From an uncultured Selenomonadales bacterium (GTDB lineage Bacteria; Bacillota; Negativicutes; Selenomonadales; Selenomonadaceae), in assembly GCA_937877565.1 (NCBI GenBank), contig CALFJB010000072.1, positions 6,946-70,945 of the forward strand: a stretch of DNA of 64,000 bases, written 5' to 3'. The position numbers and the translations under genes are program-made. How positions within the stretch are numbered: the stretch's first letter is position 1; each line of letters opens with the position of its first letter. Positions 42,989-50,735 of the stretch are shown in pieces. The notes below the pieces were generated by a model, which ran no database searches, was not told the DNA's origin, and saw only the letters and a program-made list of their open reading frames with translations.

Positions 42989-43606
42989 CTACAATAACTT
43001 CAAAATGCAGTTATAAGCCAATTCGTAAATCGTATGGTAAACAAAATTTGTACCCGCCGCGTCCATTGCGTCAACCTGTTTCTGATTAACCACCGCGTAA
43101 GGGTAAATTCCATAAATGAACGGGAAAAACGCATATAAAAAATTTTGCTTTTCAATTTCAGTTTTAGCCGGAAAAAATTTATCCAAACATTTTTTGACGG
43201 TTTTTAATGACTGCCCGTAAACTTTTTTGAACTCAATCAAATTTTCTTGGCGGCTGTTCATTTCCATATCAAAATGATTCATCGACATCAATTTTAAAAG
43301 TTGCAAGCGATTTTCCAGAGACTTTGCCAATAAATCTGCAAATTCTTCCCGCGTCAATTTTTCGTTGTCTGAAATAATTTTTTCCAATTCGTTTATCCAA
43401 AGTTCATATTCTTTTTGGTGCAACGCCAAAAAAATTTCTTCCTTCGTATTGAAATAATTATAAATCGAAGTGCGCGTAAACGAGGTAATTTTTCCAATTT
43501 CAATAATCGTTATGTCTTTGAAATTCATCGTTTGATAAAGTTTTTCACAGGCGGCAATAATTTCTTCGCGTCGTGAAGTGCTAAATTCGGCTGAAACTTT
43601 TGGCAT
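42989..43606 (-). CDS. TetR/AcrR-family repressor of the redox operon
   Basis: 205 residues. N-terminal helix-turn-helix with IIEIGKITSFTRTSIYNYFNTKEEIFLAL (about 33-61), then a ligand-binding helical domain. AAAGGAG precedes the ATG. It is the first gene of the operon reaching to 36045, and two identical-arm dyads in front of it (43630-43642, 43666-43678) overlap its promoter, so autoregulation is likely. The inducer may be a quinone or electrophile, judged from the operon's enzymes. Confidence 0.9.
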   Translation of the reverse strand: MPKVSAEFSTSRREEIIAACEKLYQTMNFKDITIIEIGKITSFTRTSIYNYFNTKEEIFLALHQKEYELWINELEKIISDNEKLTREEFADLLAKSLENRLQLLKLMSMNHFDMEMNSRQENLIEFKKVYGQSLKTVKKCLDKFFPAKTEIEKQNFLYAFFPFIYGIYPYAVVNQKQVDAMDAAGTNFVYHTIYELAYNCILKLL

Positions 43607-43629
43607 TTTATCAGCTCCTTTCAGAAAAT

Positions 43630-43679
43630 TGACACGCTGTCATTAGAGAAATTTTATATTGTAACTGACACTTTGTCAA
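43630..43679 (-). promoter_or_regulatory. operon promoter with two TetR operators
   Basis: Reverse promoter TTGACA (43674-43679), 17-bp spacer, TAAAAT (43651-43656). Two 13-bp dyads TGACA-N3-TGTCA lie at 43666-43678 (over the -35 box) and 43630-43642 (just past the start site), centres 36 bp apart. Confidence 0.8.
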
Positions 43680-43688
43680 TAATTTTGA

Positions 43689-43717
43689 TTGACTTTAAAA
43701 AATTAAATCTGTAAAAT
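43689..43717 (+). promoter_or_regulatory. promoter of the second TetR gene
   Basis: TTGACT 43689-43694, 17-bp spacer, TAAAAT 43712-43717, pointing away from the operon promoter. Confidence 0.55.
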
Positions 43718-43745
43718 TTCTTCAGAAAATTACAAGGTGATTGAA

Positions 43746-44303
43746 ATGATTATTCGACAAACTACAAAAGAAATACTTTCCGAATCGCTGAAAGAATTGT
43801 CCGCCACTAAGCCGATTGACAAAATTACAATCAAAGAAATTTCTGCAAATTGCGGCGTCACTTCAAAAACTTTTTACAATCATTTTCAGGATAAATACGC
43901 TTTAATAGCGTGGATTTATTCGACGCAGGCAGAAAAAATTTTTAGTAAATTGTATGGCGAAAATTACACGTGGAATAACGCACTTACTGACGTTTTAAGT
44001 TATTTTCTGGAAAATAAAAAGTTTTTGCAAAATTTGGTACTGAATACGAGCGGGCAGGATTCTTTTATAAATTACGTGTCAAAATTCAGCGTAAAAATTT
44101 TTTCAGACCACATTAAACGCACTCAAAATTTAGAAAAAATTCCTCAAGACTTAGAAATTTTAATAAATGTTTACTGCTACGGTGTAGTTTGTACTTTGTG
44201 CGAATTTTTAATTTCAGCTGTTCCAATTTCGGATAAAGAATTTGTAAAACAACTTGAAAGGGCTTTACCTGAACCGCTCAAAAAATATTTTTACAAAAAT
44301 TAA
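43746..44303 (+). CDS. TetR/AcrR-family regulator
   Basis: 185 residues from ATG 43746 (AAGGTGA upstream; GTG 43737 overlaps that site). HTH region ITIKEISANCGVTSKTFYNHFQDKYALI, with a C-terminal domain like the DhaS/TetR-C-33 group. Divergent from the redox operon, so it may co-regulate it, or the oxidoreductase gene downstream. A terminator follows. Confidence 0.88.
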   Translation: MIIRQTTKEILSESLKELSATKPIDKITIKEISANCGVTSKTFYNHFQDKYALIAWIYSTQAEKIFSKLYGENYTWNNALTDVLSYFLENKKFLQNLVLNTSGQDSFINYVSKFSVKIFSDHIKRTQNLEKIPQDLEILINVYCYGVVCTLCEFLISAVPISDKEFVKQLERALPEPLKKYFYKN

Positions 44304-44330
44304 AATTTGTGAACTAAATTTATAAATTTT

Positions 44331-44363
44331 CCCGCATTGTTAATTGAAGTGCGGGCTTTTTTA
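44331..44363 (+). terminator. terminator after the second TetR gene
   Basis: Stem CCCGCA/TGCGGG, then CTTTTTT. Confidence 0.85.
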
Positions 44364-44405
44364 TTGTACTTTTAGACAAATTATTTGATTGGAGGAAAGG
44401 TTTTT

Positions 44406-45311
44406 ATGTTTGATTATGACGTGATTTATCTTGGCAGTGGGCACGCTTGTTGGCACGGCGGCAGAATTTTGCAAGCGGCAGGTAAAAAAGTTGCTTTCGT
44501 TGACGGCGATTTAACCGGCGGCACTTGTACAAATTACGGCTGCAACGCAAAAATTTTGTTGGATTCGCCCTTTGAATTGATTGACGGGATTGAACGCTAC
44601 AAAAATCTTTGCGTCGATACCGTTCCTAAAGTTGACTGGAAGGCGTTAATGAATTACAAGCGCGAAGTTTTGAAAGATTATCCTATTGGGCTTGAAAAAA
44701 TTTTTGAAGGCTTGGGAATGGATTATTTTAAGGTACGCGGTAAAATTGTTGACGCTCACACCGTACAAGCAGGAGACAAAAAAATTACTGCCGAATATAT
44801 TGTAATTGGCACGGGCGAACGCGCAAAACATCAAGAAATTCCCGGCAATGAATATGTTCATGACAGCAGACAATTTTTAGACCTTGAAGATTTTCCAAAA
44901 AGAATCGTGCTTATTGGCGCGGGCGTTATTTCAATGGAATTTGCCTCAATGGCGGCGAAAATGTGCGATGAAGTTTTTGTAATTCAGTACAACGACAGAC
45001 CGCTTGGAGCTTATCCCAAAAAATATGTTGACCGCGTAGTTAAAAAACTTTCTGATGACGGCGTTAAATTCTGCTTTAATGAATCTGCCGTAAAAATTGA
45101 AAAGGTCGGCGAAATTTTCAAAGTTACATTAAAAGGCGGCGCGGCGTTTTATGGCAGTGAGGCGGCGTATTTGGTTAATTTTGTAACTTTTATAATCAAC
45201 TGCAAAATTACCGGCGAACAACTTGACAAAATGATTTTCGCCTTCCCGAATCAAACTTATGAACTTTGCATGCTCCTTATTCCAATGATGAGCGGGCAAA
45301 AACTTATGTAA
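44406..45311 (+). CDS. internally deleted pyridine nucleotide-disulfide oxidoreductase
   Basis: 301 residues from ATG 44406 (GGAGGAAAGG upstream). It starts as a normal dihydrolipoamide-dehydrogenase-like flavoprotein: FAD loop YLGSGHACWHGG, redox pair in GGTCTNYGCNAK, and NAD loop LIGAGVISMEFASMA. After KVTLKGG (about residue 250) it jumps to the end of the dimerisation domain (GSEAAYLVN...MIFAFPNQTYE). About 130-150 residues are missing, including the second FAD motif (the GD of YAAGD) and most of the interface. The frame is kept. It is either a recently broken gene or a shortened enzyme; activity is doubtful. Confidence 0.8.
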   Translation: MFDYDVIYLGSGHACWHGGRILQAAGKKVAFVDGDLTGGTCTNYGCNAKILLDSPFELIDGIERYKNLCVDTVPKVDWKALMNYKREVLKDYPIGLEKIFEGLGMDYFKVRGKIVDAHTVQAGDKKITAEYIVIGTGERAKHQEIPGNEYVHDSRQFLDLEDFPKRIVLIGAGVISMEFASMAAKMCDEVFVIQYNDRPLGAYPKKYVDRVVKKLSDDGVKFCFNESAVKIEKVGEIFKVTLKGGAAFYGSEAAYLVNFVTFIINCKITGEQLDKMIFAFPNQTYELCMLLIPMMSGQKLM

Positions 45312-45330
45312 AATTGGAGGTGATATTTTT

Positions 45331-46122
45331 ATGGCAATGGTAAAAGACTATCTGCACAACAAATTTAAACACGGAATTGACGCGGGAATTTTACAATATG
45401 GCGTTGGTCAAGAAACTGCATCAGCGGAAGTTGCGGAAGTTTTGGCGACTTCAAATTATGATTGGCTTTTTGTTGACGGCGAACACGGAAGTCATAGCGT
45501 TCAATCAATTTTTGAAATTGCGCGTGCGATTGCGGCTTATGATATGACACCTGTTGTACGTATTCCGCAGGCAGGAACAGGAATTTTTAAACAACTTTTG
45601 GACGGTGGGATTCAAAATATAATTATTCCGAAAGTTGATTATCCTGAAGAAGTCGAAAAGATTATGTATTGGGCGAGTTATCCGCCGCGTGGAAATCGTG
45701 GATTCGGAGCAAGTGCAGTTCGTGCAGGGCGTTTTGGGCGTCATGCTGATTATCTTGAACGCGAAACTCAAGAAATTTGTATAATTCCGCAAATTGAAAG
45801 CAAACTCGGCTACAAAAATCTTGATGAAATTGTAAAAGTTCCGGGCGTTGGAGCAATTTTCTTGGGACCGATTGATTTGGCGGTTGATATGGGACACGGT
45901 TTAAATATTTTCCATCCTGAAGTTGCTGACGCTATGGACGATATGATTATCAGAATTAAAAATCTTGGAAAACCTGTCGGAACAATCGCATTGACACCTG
46001 AACAAGCCAAACATTTTGCGGATTTGGGAGTAAGCTTTTTGGCAGTCGGCGCGGATACGGCATTTTTGGTTCAAGGCGCAGATAATACTTTGAACACTTT
46101 CAAAAGTGCAATACAAAAATAA
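45331..46122 (+). CDS. HpcH/HpaI-family aldolase
   Basis: 263 residues. TIM-barrel class II aldolase: WLFVDGEHGSHSVQS (acid/base His), VVRIPQAGTG, then the metal site IPQIESKLGYKNLDEIVKVPGVGAIFLGPIDLA (Glu, Asp). It cleaves 4-hydroxy-2-ketoacids such as 2-dehydro-3-deoxyglucarate to pyruvate and an aldehyde. Substrate not fixed by sequence. Confidence 0.92.
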   Translation: MAMVKDYLHNKFKHGIDAGILQYGVGQETASAEVAEVLATSNYDWLFVDGEHGSHSVQSIFEIARAIAAYDMTPVVRIPQAGTGIFKQLLDGGIQNIIIPKVDYPEEVEKIMYWASYPPRGNRGFGASAVRAGRFGRHADYLERETQEICIIPQIESKLGYKNLDEIVKVPGVGAIFLGPIDLAVDMGHGLNIFHPEVADAMDDMIIRIKNLGKPVGTIALTPEQAKHFADLGVSFLAVGADTAFLVQGADNTLNTFKSAIQK

Positions 46123-46137
46123 TTGGAGGAATTTGTT

Positions 46138-46590
46138 ATGACAGAAAAAATTATCGAAGGTTTACAATTTATCGTTACTCAACTTGACCAACAATCAGAC
46201 GGACATTTAATCCAGTCCAGAATTTTTGCAAGTCAAGGCTTAACCAAACTTGCCGAAAAGTACGCTGAACACGCGGAAGAAGAACGCGGCTACGTCATTA
46301 AGTGCATTGATAGAATTATTGACTTGGGCGGCGAAGTTAAACTTGAAGATAAAAAATCTGCGCCCGTTTGAAAAGACGCCGAAGAATTCCTCAAGTATGA
46401 TTTGCAAGTTTCAAAAGACGGCTTGAAGTGGCTTGCAGACCTTGTAAAACTCGCGCAGGAAGATTTAACGACGTTTGCAATTTTGAGCGAATACTACAAA
46501 GACGAAGAAAAAGATATGTATGAAACTGAACAGCAACTTGAATTGATTCAGCTGATTGGCAAACAAAACTGGCTTGCAAAACAAATTTAA
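46138..46590 (+). pseudogene. ferritin-like (bacterioferritin-type) gene with in-frame TGA
   Basis: From ATG 46138 (GGAGG 10 nt upstream) the frame encodes 77 residues, TGA at 46369-46371, then 72 more residues in the same frame to TAA 46590. Both halves belong to one four-helix ferritin-like protein: FASQGLTKLAEKYAEHAEEERGYV before, and LKYDLQVSKDGLKWLADLV plus YYKDEEKDMYETEQQLELI after. A TGG-to-TGA change is the simplest cause. No clear bacterial SECIS hairpin follows, and neighbours use TGA as stop, so recoding is unlikely. The first half alone could not fold as a full bundle. Confidence 0.8.
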
Positions 46591-46663
46591 GGGATAAGGG
46601 CTAAGGACTAAGGGATAAGGATTTTTTAGTTTATATAAAAAATATTTTTTAGGAGAAGTAAAA

Positions 46664-48145
46664 ATGAGTTTGCACGGTTTAACGAAAGGCACGGAGCTTG
46701 AAAAATCTGTTGCGGCACTCGCGCAGGCTGAAGCCAACGGCGTAATGATGTATTACGCGCTTGCACGTTTGGCGAAGGAGCAGGGACTTGACGACGTTGC
46801 AGAAACTTTGATAAATTCTGCAAATCAAGAGGCGGTACACGCGGGCTTTTACGCAACTTTAAATGGCAAATATCCAAAAGATTTTTGGGCATTGCTTGAA
46901 ACTGTCAAAAAAGCCGAAATTGCGGGCGAAAATCAAATTAAAGCACTTGCCGACAAAGTACGCGCCGCAGGATTTAACGAGGCGGCGGACGAAATGGAAA
47001 TTTTCGCCAAACAGGAAGGACATCACGGCGTAGTCATTGAAGAAATTTTCAAAAAGTACAATCCGCCCAAAGTCGATAACACCGGCAAAAAAGTTTACGT
47101 TTGCCCCGTTTGCGGTTATGAATACGTCGGCGATATTGATTCTGAAGATGAAAATTGGACTTGTCCACTTTGCGGGCAACCGAAATCTGCTTTTCAAGAA
47201 AAATCTAAAATTCAAGTTAAAGCCGTGAAATTTGCTGAAAACGGTTTTATGACTCAACCCTTTGCAATGGGCGGCGAAGACGGCGCAGATAAATTTGACG
47301 CCAATATTAAATATCGCTCCTGCTTGCAAAATTTCGTTATCGACAACGGCGAAGAAGTTATTTTGGTTGATACGGGTTTACCAAGTGAATATCCATATCC
47401 AACTTTTGACGAAAAGACTCAAATTTTTGTCGGCACGAAAATTAAAAATTATGTTGACGCGCTGAAAGATTTAGGCTACAAGCCGGAACAAGTTACAAAA
47501 ATTTTGGTAACGCACAAACACGAAGACCACACCGGCGAACTTCGCACTTTCCCCAACGCTAAAATTTATATTGGCAGACCTGACGCAGACGCAATGAAAC
47601 TTGAAGGTGAAAATATTGTTAGAGTAGATTTTACTGACGGCGCGTATAAAAATTTCCCCGCCTGTCAAAAAATTGCTGACGGCGTGTATTACATTCAAGC
47701 AGTTGGACACACCAAAGGCAACAGCATTGTAATTGTTGAGGACGGCGATTTAAATTATTTGATTCACGGCGATGTAACTTACACTGACGAGGCACTTTAC
47801 GAAGATAAATTGTCGGTTGTCTTTGAAGATTTACCGGCGGCGCGTGAAACTTTAAATAGAGTGCGTGAATTTATCCGCAATAACAAAACTGTTTACTGCT
47901 CCACACATACGCCGCTCGGCTATGAAAATCTTGAGGCTAAAAAAATTTGCGATTTGGATAATCCGCCTGAAACTATTCCGCCAAAAGAAATTGTTGCAAA
48001 GGCGGCAACCGGAAAATATGTTTGCAGTATTTGCGGTTACGTTTACGATCCTGCCGAAAATGGCGGCGTAAAGTTTGAAGATTTGCCCGAAAATTGGAAA
48101 TGCCCGCGTTGCAAACAATCTAAAGATAAATTCAATAAAGCATAA
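46664..48145 (+). CDS. four-domain fusion: rubrerythrin, rubredoxin, metallo-beta-lactamase-fold, rubredoxin
   Basis: 493 residues. Residues 1-135 form a rubrerythrin-type diiron bundle (E23, E56-x-x-H59, E118-x-x-H121 as likely ligands). Residues 143-178 are a rubredoxin-like site (C147, C150, C167, C170). Residues 185-432 are an MBL fold with all metal ligands (H284, H286, D288, H289, H349, D370, H415), like the diiron core of flavodiiron proteins but without flavodoxin. Residues 450-493 are a full rubredoxin (C454, C457, C480, C483). It probably reduces peroxide and perhaps O2, with built-in electron entry. It lies beside a ferritin-like gene, in an oxygen-defence context. Confidence 0.92.
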   Translation: MSLHGLTKGTELEKSVAALAQAEANGVMMYYALARLAKEQGLDDVAETLINSANQEAVHAGFYATLNGKYPKDFWALLETVKKAEIAGENQIKALADKVRAAGFNEAADEMEIFAKQEGHHGVVIEEIFKKYNPPKVDNTGKKVYVCPVCGYEYVGDIDSEDENWTCPLCGQPKSAFQEKSKIQVKAVKFAENGFMTQPFAMGGEDGADKFDANIKYRSCLQNFVIDNGEEVILVDTGLPSEYPYPTFDEKTQIFVGTKIKNYVDALKDLGYKPEQVTKILVTHKHEDHTGELRTFPNAKIYIGRPDADAMKLEGENIVRVDFTDGAYKNFPACQKIADGVYYIQAVGHTKGNSIVIVEDGDLNYLIHGDVTYTDEALYEDKLSVVFEDLPAARETLNRVREFIRNNKTVYCSTHTPLGYENLEAKKICDLDNPPETIPPKEIVAKAATGKYVCSICGYVYDPAENGGVKFEDLPENWKCPRCKQSKDKFNKA

Positions 48146-48166
48146 AATAAACTTCCCAACTAAAAG

Positions 48167-48201
48167 CGGGTTGCCGAAATTTGGCAGCCCGTTATTTTTT
48201 T
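48167..48201 (+). terminator. terminator, family copy 4
   Basis: Stem CGGGTTGCC/GGCAGCCCG around GAAATTT with a T7 tail. The following 30 bp match the sequence after the copy at 33536. Confidence 0.85.
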
Positions 48202-48293
48202 GCAGGAAAATATTTTACAGCGTTGAAAAATTAATTTAAAAATTTTTTATGGAGATAAAATTTTTTGCCGGAATCAAAAGGAGATAATAAAAT

Positions 48294-50546
48294 TTGAAGA
48301 TTAAGACGATGGACGCTTTAATAAGTTTTGTTGTCGGTCGCGGCAATATGAATATCAGCAACCGCATAAATCGTGTAATATTGTTTATATGTATGTTGTT
48401 GATGGTATTCTTTGGTTTTGCGGCATTTGCCGGAATTTACAATTCAAAAGACTATGCAATAGATATAAGCAATTCTATTGGAAATGAAGCGTTTGAGAAA
48501 AGCTCTGATATTTTACGCGATCAAAAGTACAAAGACTTACTCTATAAAATTGAGGAGCGTACCAAATATATTGAATCAGAAGTGCATGATTTTTGTACTG
48601 ATGTTAAACTGCTTGATAACGAACTCAAAAATATTTATCAACACCCGGAAAATTTTAAACCACGACCGGTAAGATTGGGAAGAGATTTTATAGAAGGCGA
48701 CGTGGCCGCGCTAAGATTTGCGCCATTTGTCAACATTAACGATTTGAATAAAGAGCCGCTAAGTACAGAAATAGATATGTTGGGAAATTTACAGGACTTA
48801 TTTTACTTTTTGAGTTTAAAATATCGTAACCCTGATTTTTTTGATGCTCCAACTTTCGGAATTTTGACTGAATCCGGAATTGGAATAATGGCTGATTCTG
48901 CGGTAACTATTGAACAATGGCACAATGGCAATGACAATATGGATTTTTGGAGCACGATATTATATCAAGAAACTAAAAAAGCTTGGTTTGACGGCAAAAA
49001 AAATGAGCCAATATATACAAGCACATACAGCAAGGGAATTAATAATTACATGGGGCAATTTTCTTGTTCTATGCCATACGAAATTAACGGTGAATTTGCC
49101 GGAATAATTTTCTTTTCTATTTTGATGGATGAACTTGCTTATCTGGTTGAACCGACGACCGTAAATAATGACAGCATAAATTTTGTATTGAACGACAAAG
49201 GCAACGTATTACTTAGCTCAAATAACACTGATTTAATTGAATTAGATGATCTTAAAGTAGTTTACGAAAATCCGCCTGATATTCGCCAAAGTCAACAATC
49301 TGAAATAGCAAATATTGCGCAGAAAATGACAGCCGGTGAAAAATCTATCGAAGAAATTTTTATCAATGACAATCATTACTATGTTGCTTATACGCCAATT
49401 AAAGATTTGAATTGGAGTTTGGGCGTAGTGATGCCCGCCAACGAAATTACAGAGAACGTCGAAAAAAATCAAGCAATTATTGAAAAATTGACGTCAGACA
49501 AAGTTGCGACGCTTGATCACAGATTTTTATTGGTTATGTTTTTGATGATTCTATTTGCAGTTATAATTTGGGCGGTAGTAAACATTATTGGCAGGAAGTT
49601 GGCAAATAAATTTGTTAAGCCTATCCAAGAATTGAGCGACGGTGTAAGAGAAATTTCAAGCGGTAATTTCGATAAAAAATTGTCAATTCATACAGGCGAC
49701 GAAATTGAACATTTGGCAACGTGCTTTAATGCAATGACTGATGAACTTCAAACTTATATGAAAAATCTAACCAAAATGACAGCAGACAAAGAGAGAATCG
49801 CTACAGAATTAGATATTGCCAAAAACATTCAGACAAGCATGCTTCCCAATGTCTTTCCGGCGTTTCCCGACCACAAAGAATTTGATATATATGCTACAAT
49901 GAATGCAGCTAAAGAAGTTGGCGGCGATTTTTACGATTTCTATCTTTTGGATGAAAATCATTTGCTTATAACTATTGCTGATGTAAGCGGCAAAGGAATA
50001 CCGGCGGCGTTATTTATGGCAAATTCCAAAACGATATTGAAAAATTTTGCTATGACAATGAGCAGTCCCGACGACTTAGCGGCGGTAATGACGTTAGCGA
50101 ATAATCAACTTTGCCAAAATAACGATGCTATGATGTTTGTTACTGTATTTATGGGAATGTTGAATGTTAAGACAGGTGAATTTATTTTTGTCAATGGTGG
50201 ACACAACCCGCCGTTGGTATATCATAAATCAGAAAATAAATATGAATATCTGAAAGTTGCCAAAAATTTTGTACTCGGCGGTATGGAAGATATAGACTTT
50301 AAGCAACAGTCAATCCAACTCAACAAGGGCGATTCGATTTTCTTATATACCGACGGCGTTACAGAAGCTCTCAATCCCAACAACGATTTATACAGTGAAA
50401 AACGTTTGCTTGATTGTTTAAATCGTTCTGAAAAAGATTTATCTGTTGAGGATTTATTGGCGTTTGTTCGCGCTGATGTAAATAATCATGTTGACGGTGC
50501 AGATCAATCTGATGATATAACTATGTTGATTCTAAAATTTAACTAA
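48294..50546 (+). CDS. membrane sensor PP2C phosphatase (RsbU/SpoIIE type) with HAMP domain
   Basis: 750 residues from TTG 48294 (AAAGGAGA upstream). A membrane segment near 27-50, an extracytoplasmic dCache-like sensor to about 400, a second membrane segment (about 408-430), HAMP (KFVKPIQELSDGVREISSGNFD), a short coiled coil, and a PP2C-type catalytic domain (AKEVGGDFYDFY, ADVSGKGIPAALFMA, NGGHNPPLVY, LYTDGVTEA, SDDITMLIL with metal-binding Asp residues). Such proteins dephosphorylate anti-anti-sigma factors or act in partner switching. No anti-sigma partner gene is next to it. Confidence 0.92.
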   Translation: MKIKTMDALISFVVGRGNMNISNRINRVILFICMLLMVFFGFAAFAGIYNSKDYAIDISNSIGNEAFEKSSDILRDQKYKDLLYKIEERTKYIESEVHDFCTDVKLLDNELKNIYQHPENFKPRPVRLGRDFIEGDVAALRFAPFVNINDLNKEPLSTEIDMLGNLQDLFYFLSLKYRNPDFFDAPTFGILTESGIGIMADSAVTIEQWHNGNDNMDFWSTILYQETKKAWFDGKKNEPIYTSTYSKGINNYMGQFSCSMPYEINGEFAGIIFFSILMDELAYLVEPTTVNNDSINFVLNDKGNVLLSSNNTDLIELDDLKVVYENPPDIRQSQQSEIANIAQKMTAGEKSIEEIFINDNHYYVAYTPIKDLNWSLGVVMPANEITENVEKNQAIIEKLTSDKVATLDHRFLLVMFLMILFAVIIWAVVNIIGRKLANKFVKPIQELSDGVREISSGNFDKKLSIHTGDEIEHLATCFNAMTDELQTYMKNLTKMTADKERIATELDIAKNIQTSMLPNVFPAFPDHKEFDIYATMNAAKEVGGDFYDFYLLDENHLLITIADVSGKGIPAALFMANSKTILKNFAMTMSSPDDLAAVMTLANNQLCQNNDAMMFVTVFMGMLNVKTGEFIFVNGGHNPPLVYHKSENKYEYLKVAKNFVLGGMEDIDFKQQSIQLNKGDSIFLYTDGVTEALNPNNDLYSEKRLLDCLNRSEKDLSVEDLLAFVRADVNNHVDGADQSDDITMLILKFN

Positions 50547-50573
50547 ATTACTTATTTGAAAAAACAATTTCTA

Positions 50574-50609
50574 ATCTCTGGCAAATGATTTTGTCGGAGA
50601 TTTTTTTTG
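50574..50609 (+). terminator. terminator after the phosphatase gene
   Basis: Long stem AATCTC-TGGCAAA pairing with TTTGTC-GGAGATT, T8 tail. Confidence 0.85.
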
Positions 50610-50656
50610 TGGAAAAAGCATTTTTAATGTATACCGAAATACAATTATTTTTAATA

Positions 50657-50685
50657 TTTACATATCAAAATAAATATGATAATAT
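50657..50685 (+). promoter_or_regulatory. probable promoter of the nitrogen-assimilation operon
   Basis: TTTACA 50657-50662, 17-bp spacer, TAATAT 50680-50685. Confidence 0.5.
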
Positions 50686-50735
50686 CGTTATGTCAGCTGA
50701 TAAAAAAAATTATATTTTGTAAAGAAGGAGATATA

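Noticed and set aside
46369..46371. Selenocysteine at the in-frame TGA of the ferritin-like gene
   Set aside because: No convincing SECIS stem just downstream, the position is not a Cys site in related proteins as far as I can judge, and other genes here use TGA as stop.
46402..46590. Separate gene for the second half of the ferritin-like protein
   Set aside because: The frame is continuous with the first half and no ribosome site precedes the possible TTG start.
46859..47329. 156-codon reverse ORF inside the rubrerythrin fusion gene
   Set aside because: Shadow frame; Phe/Asn-rich translation from complementary codons of the real gene.
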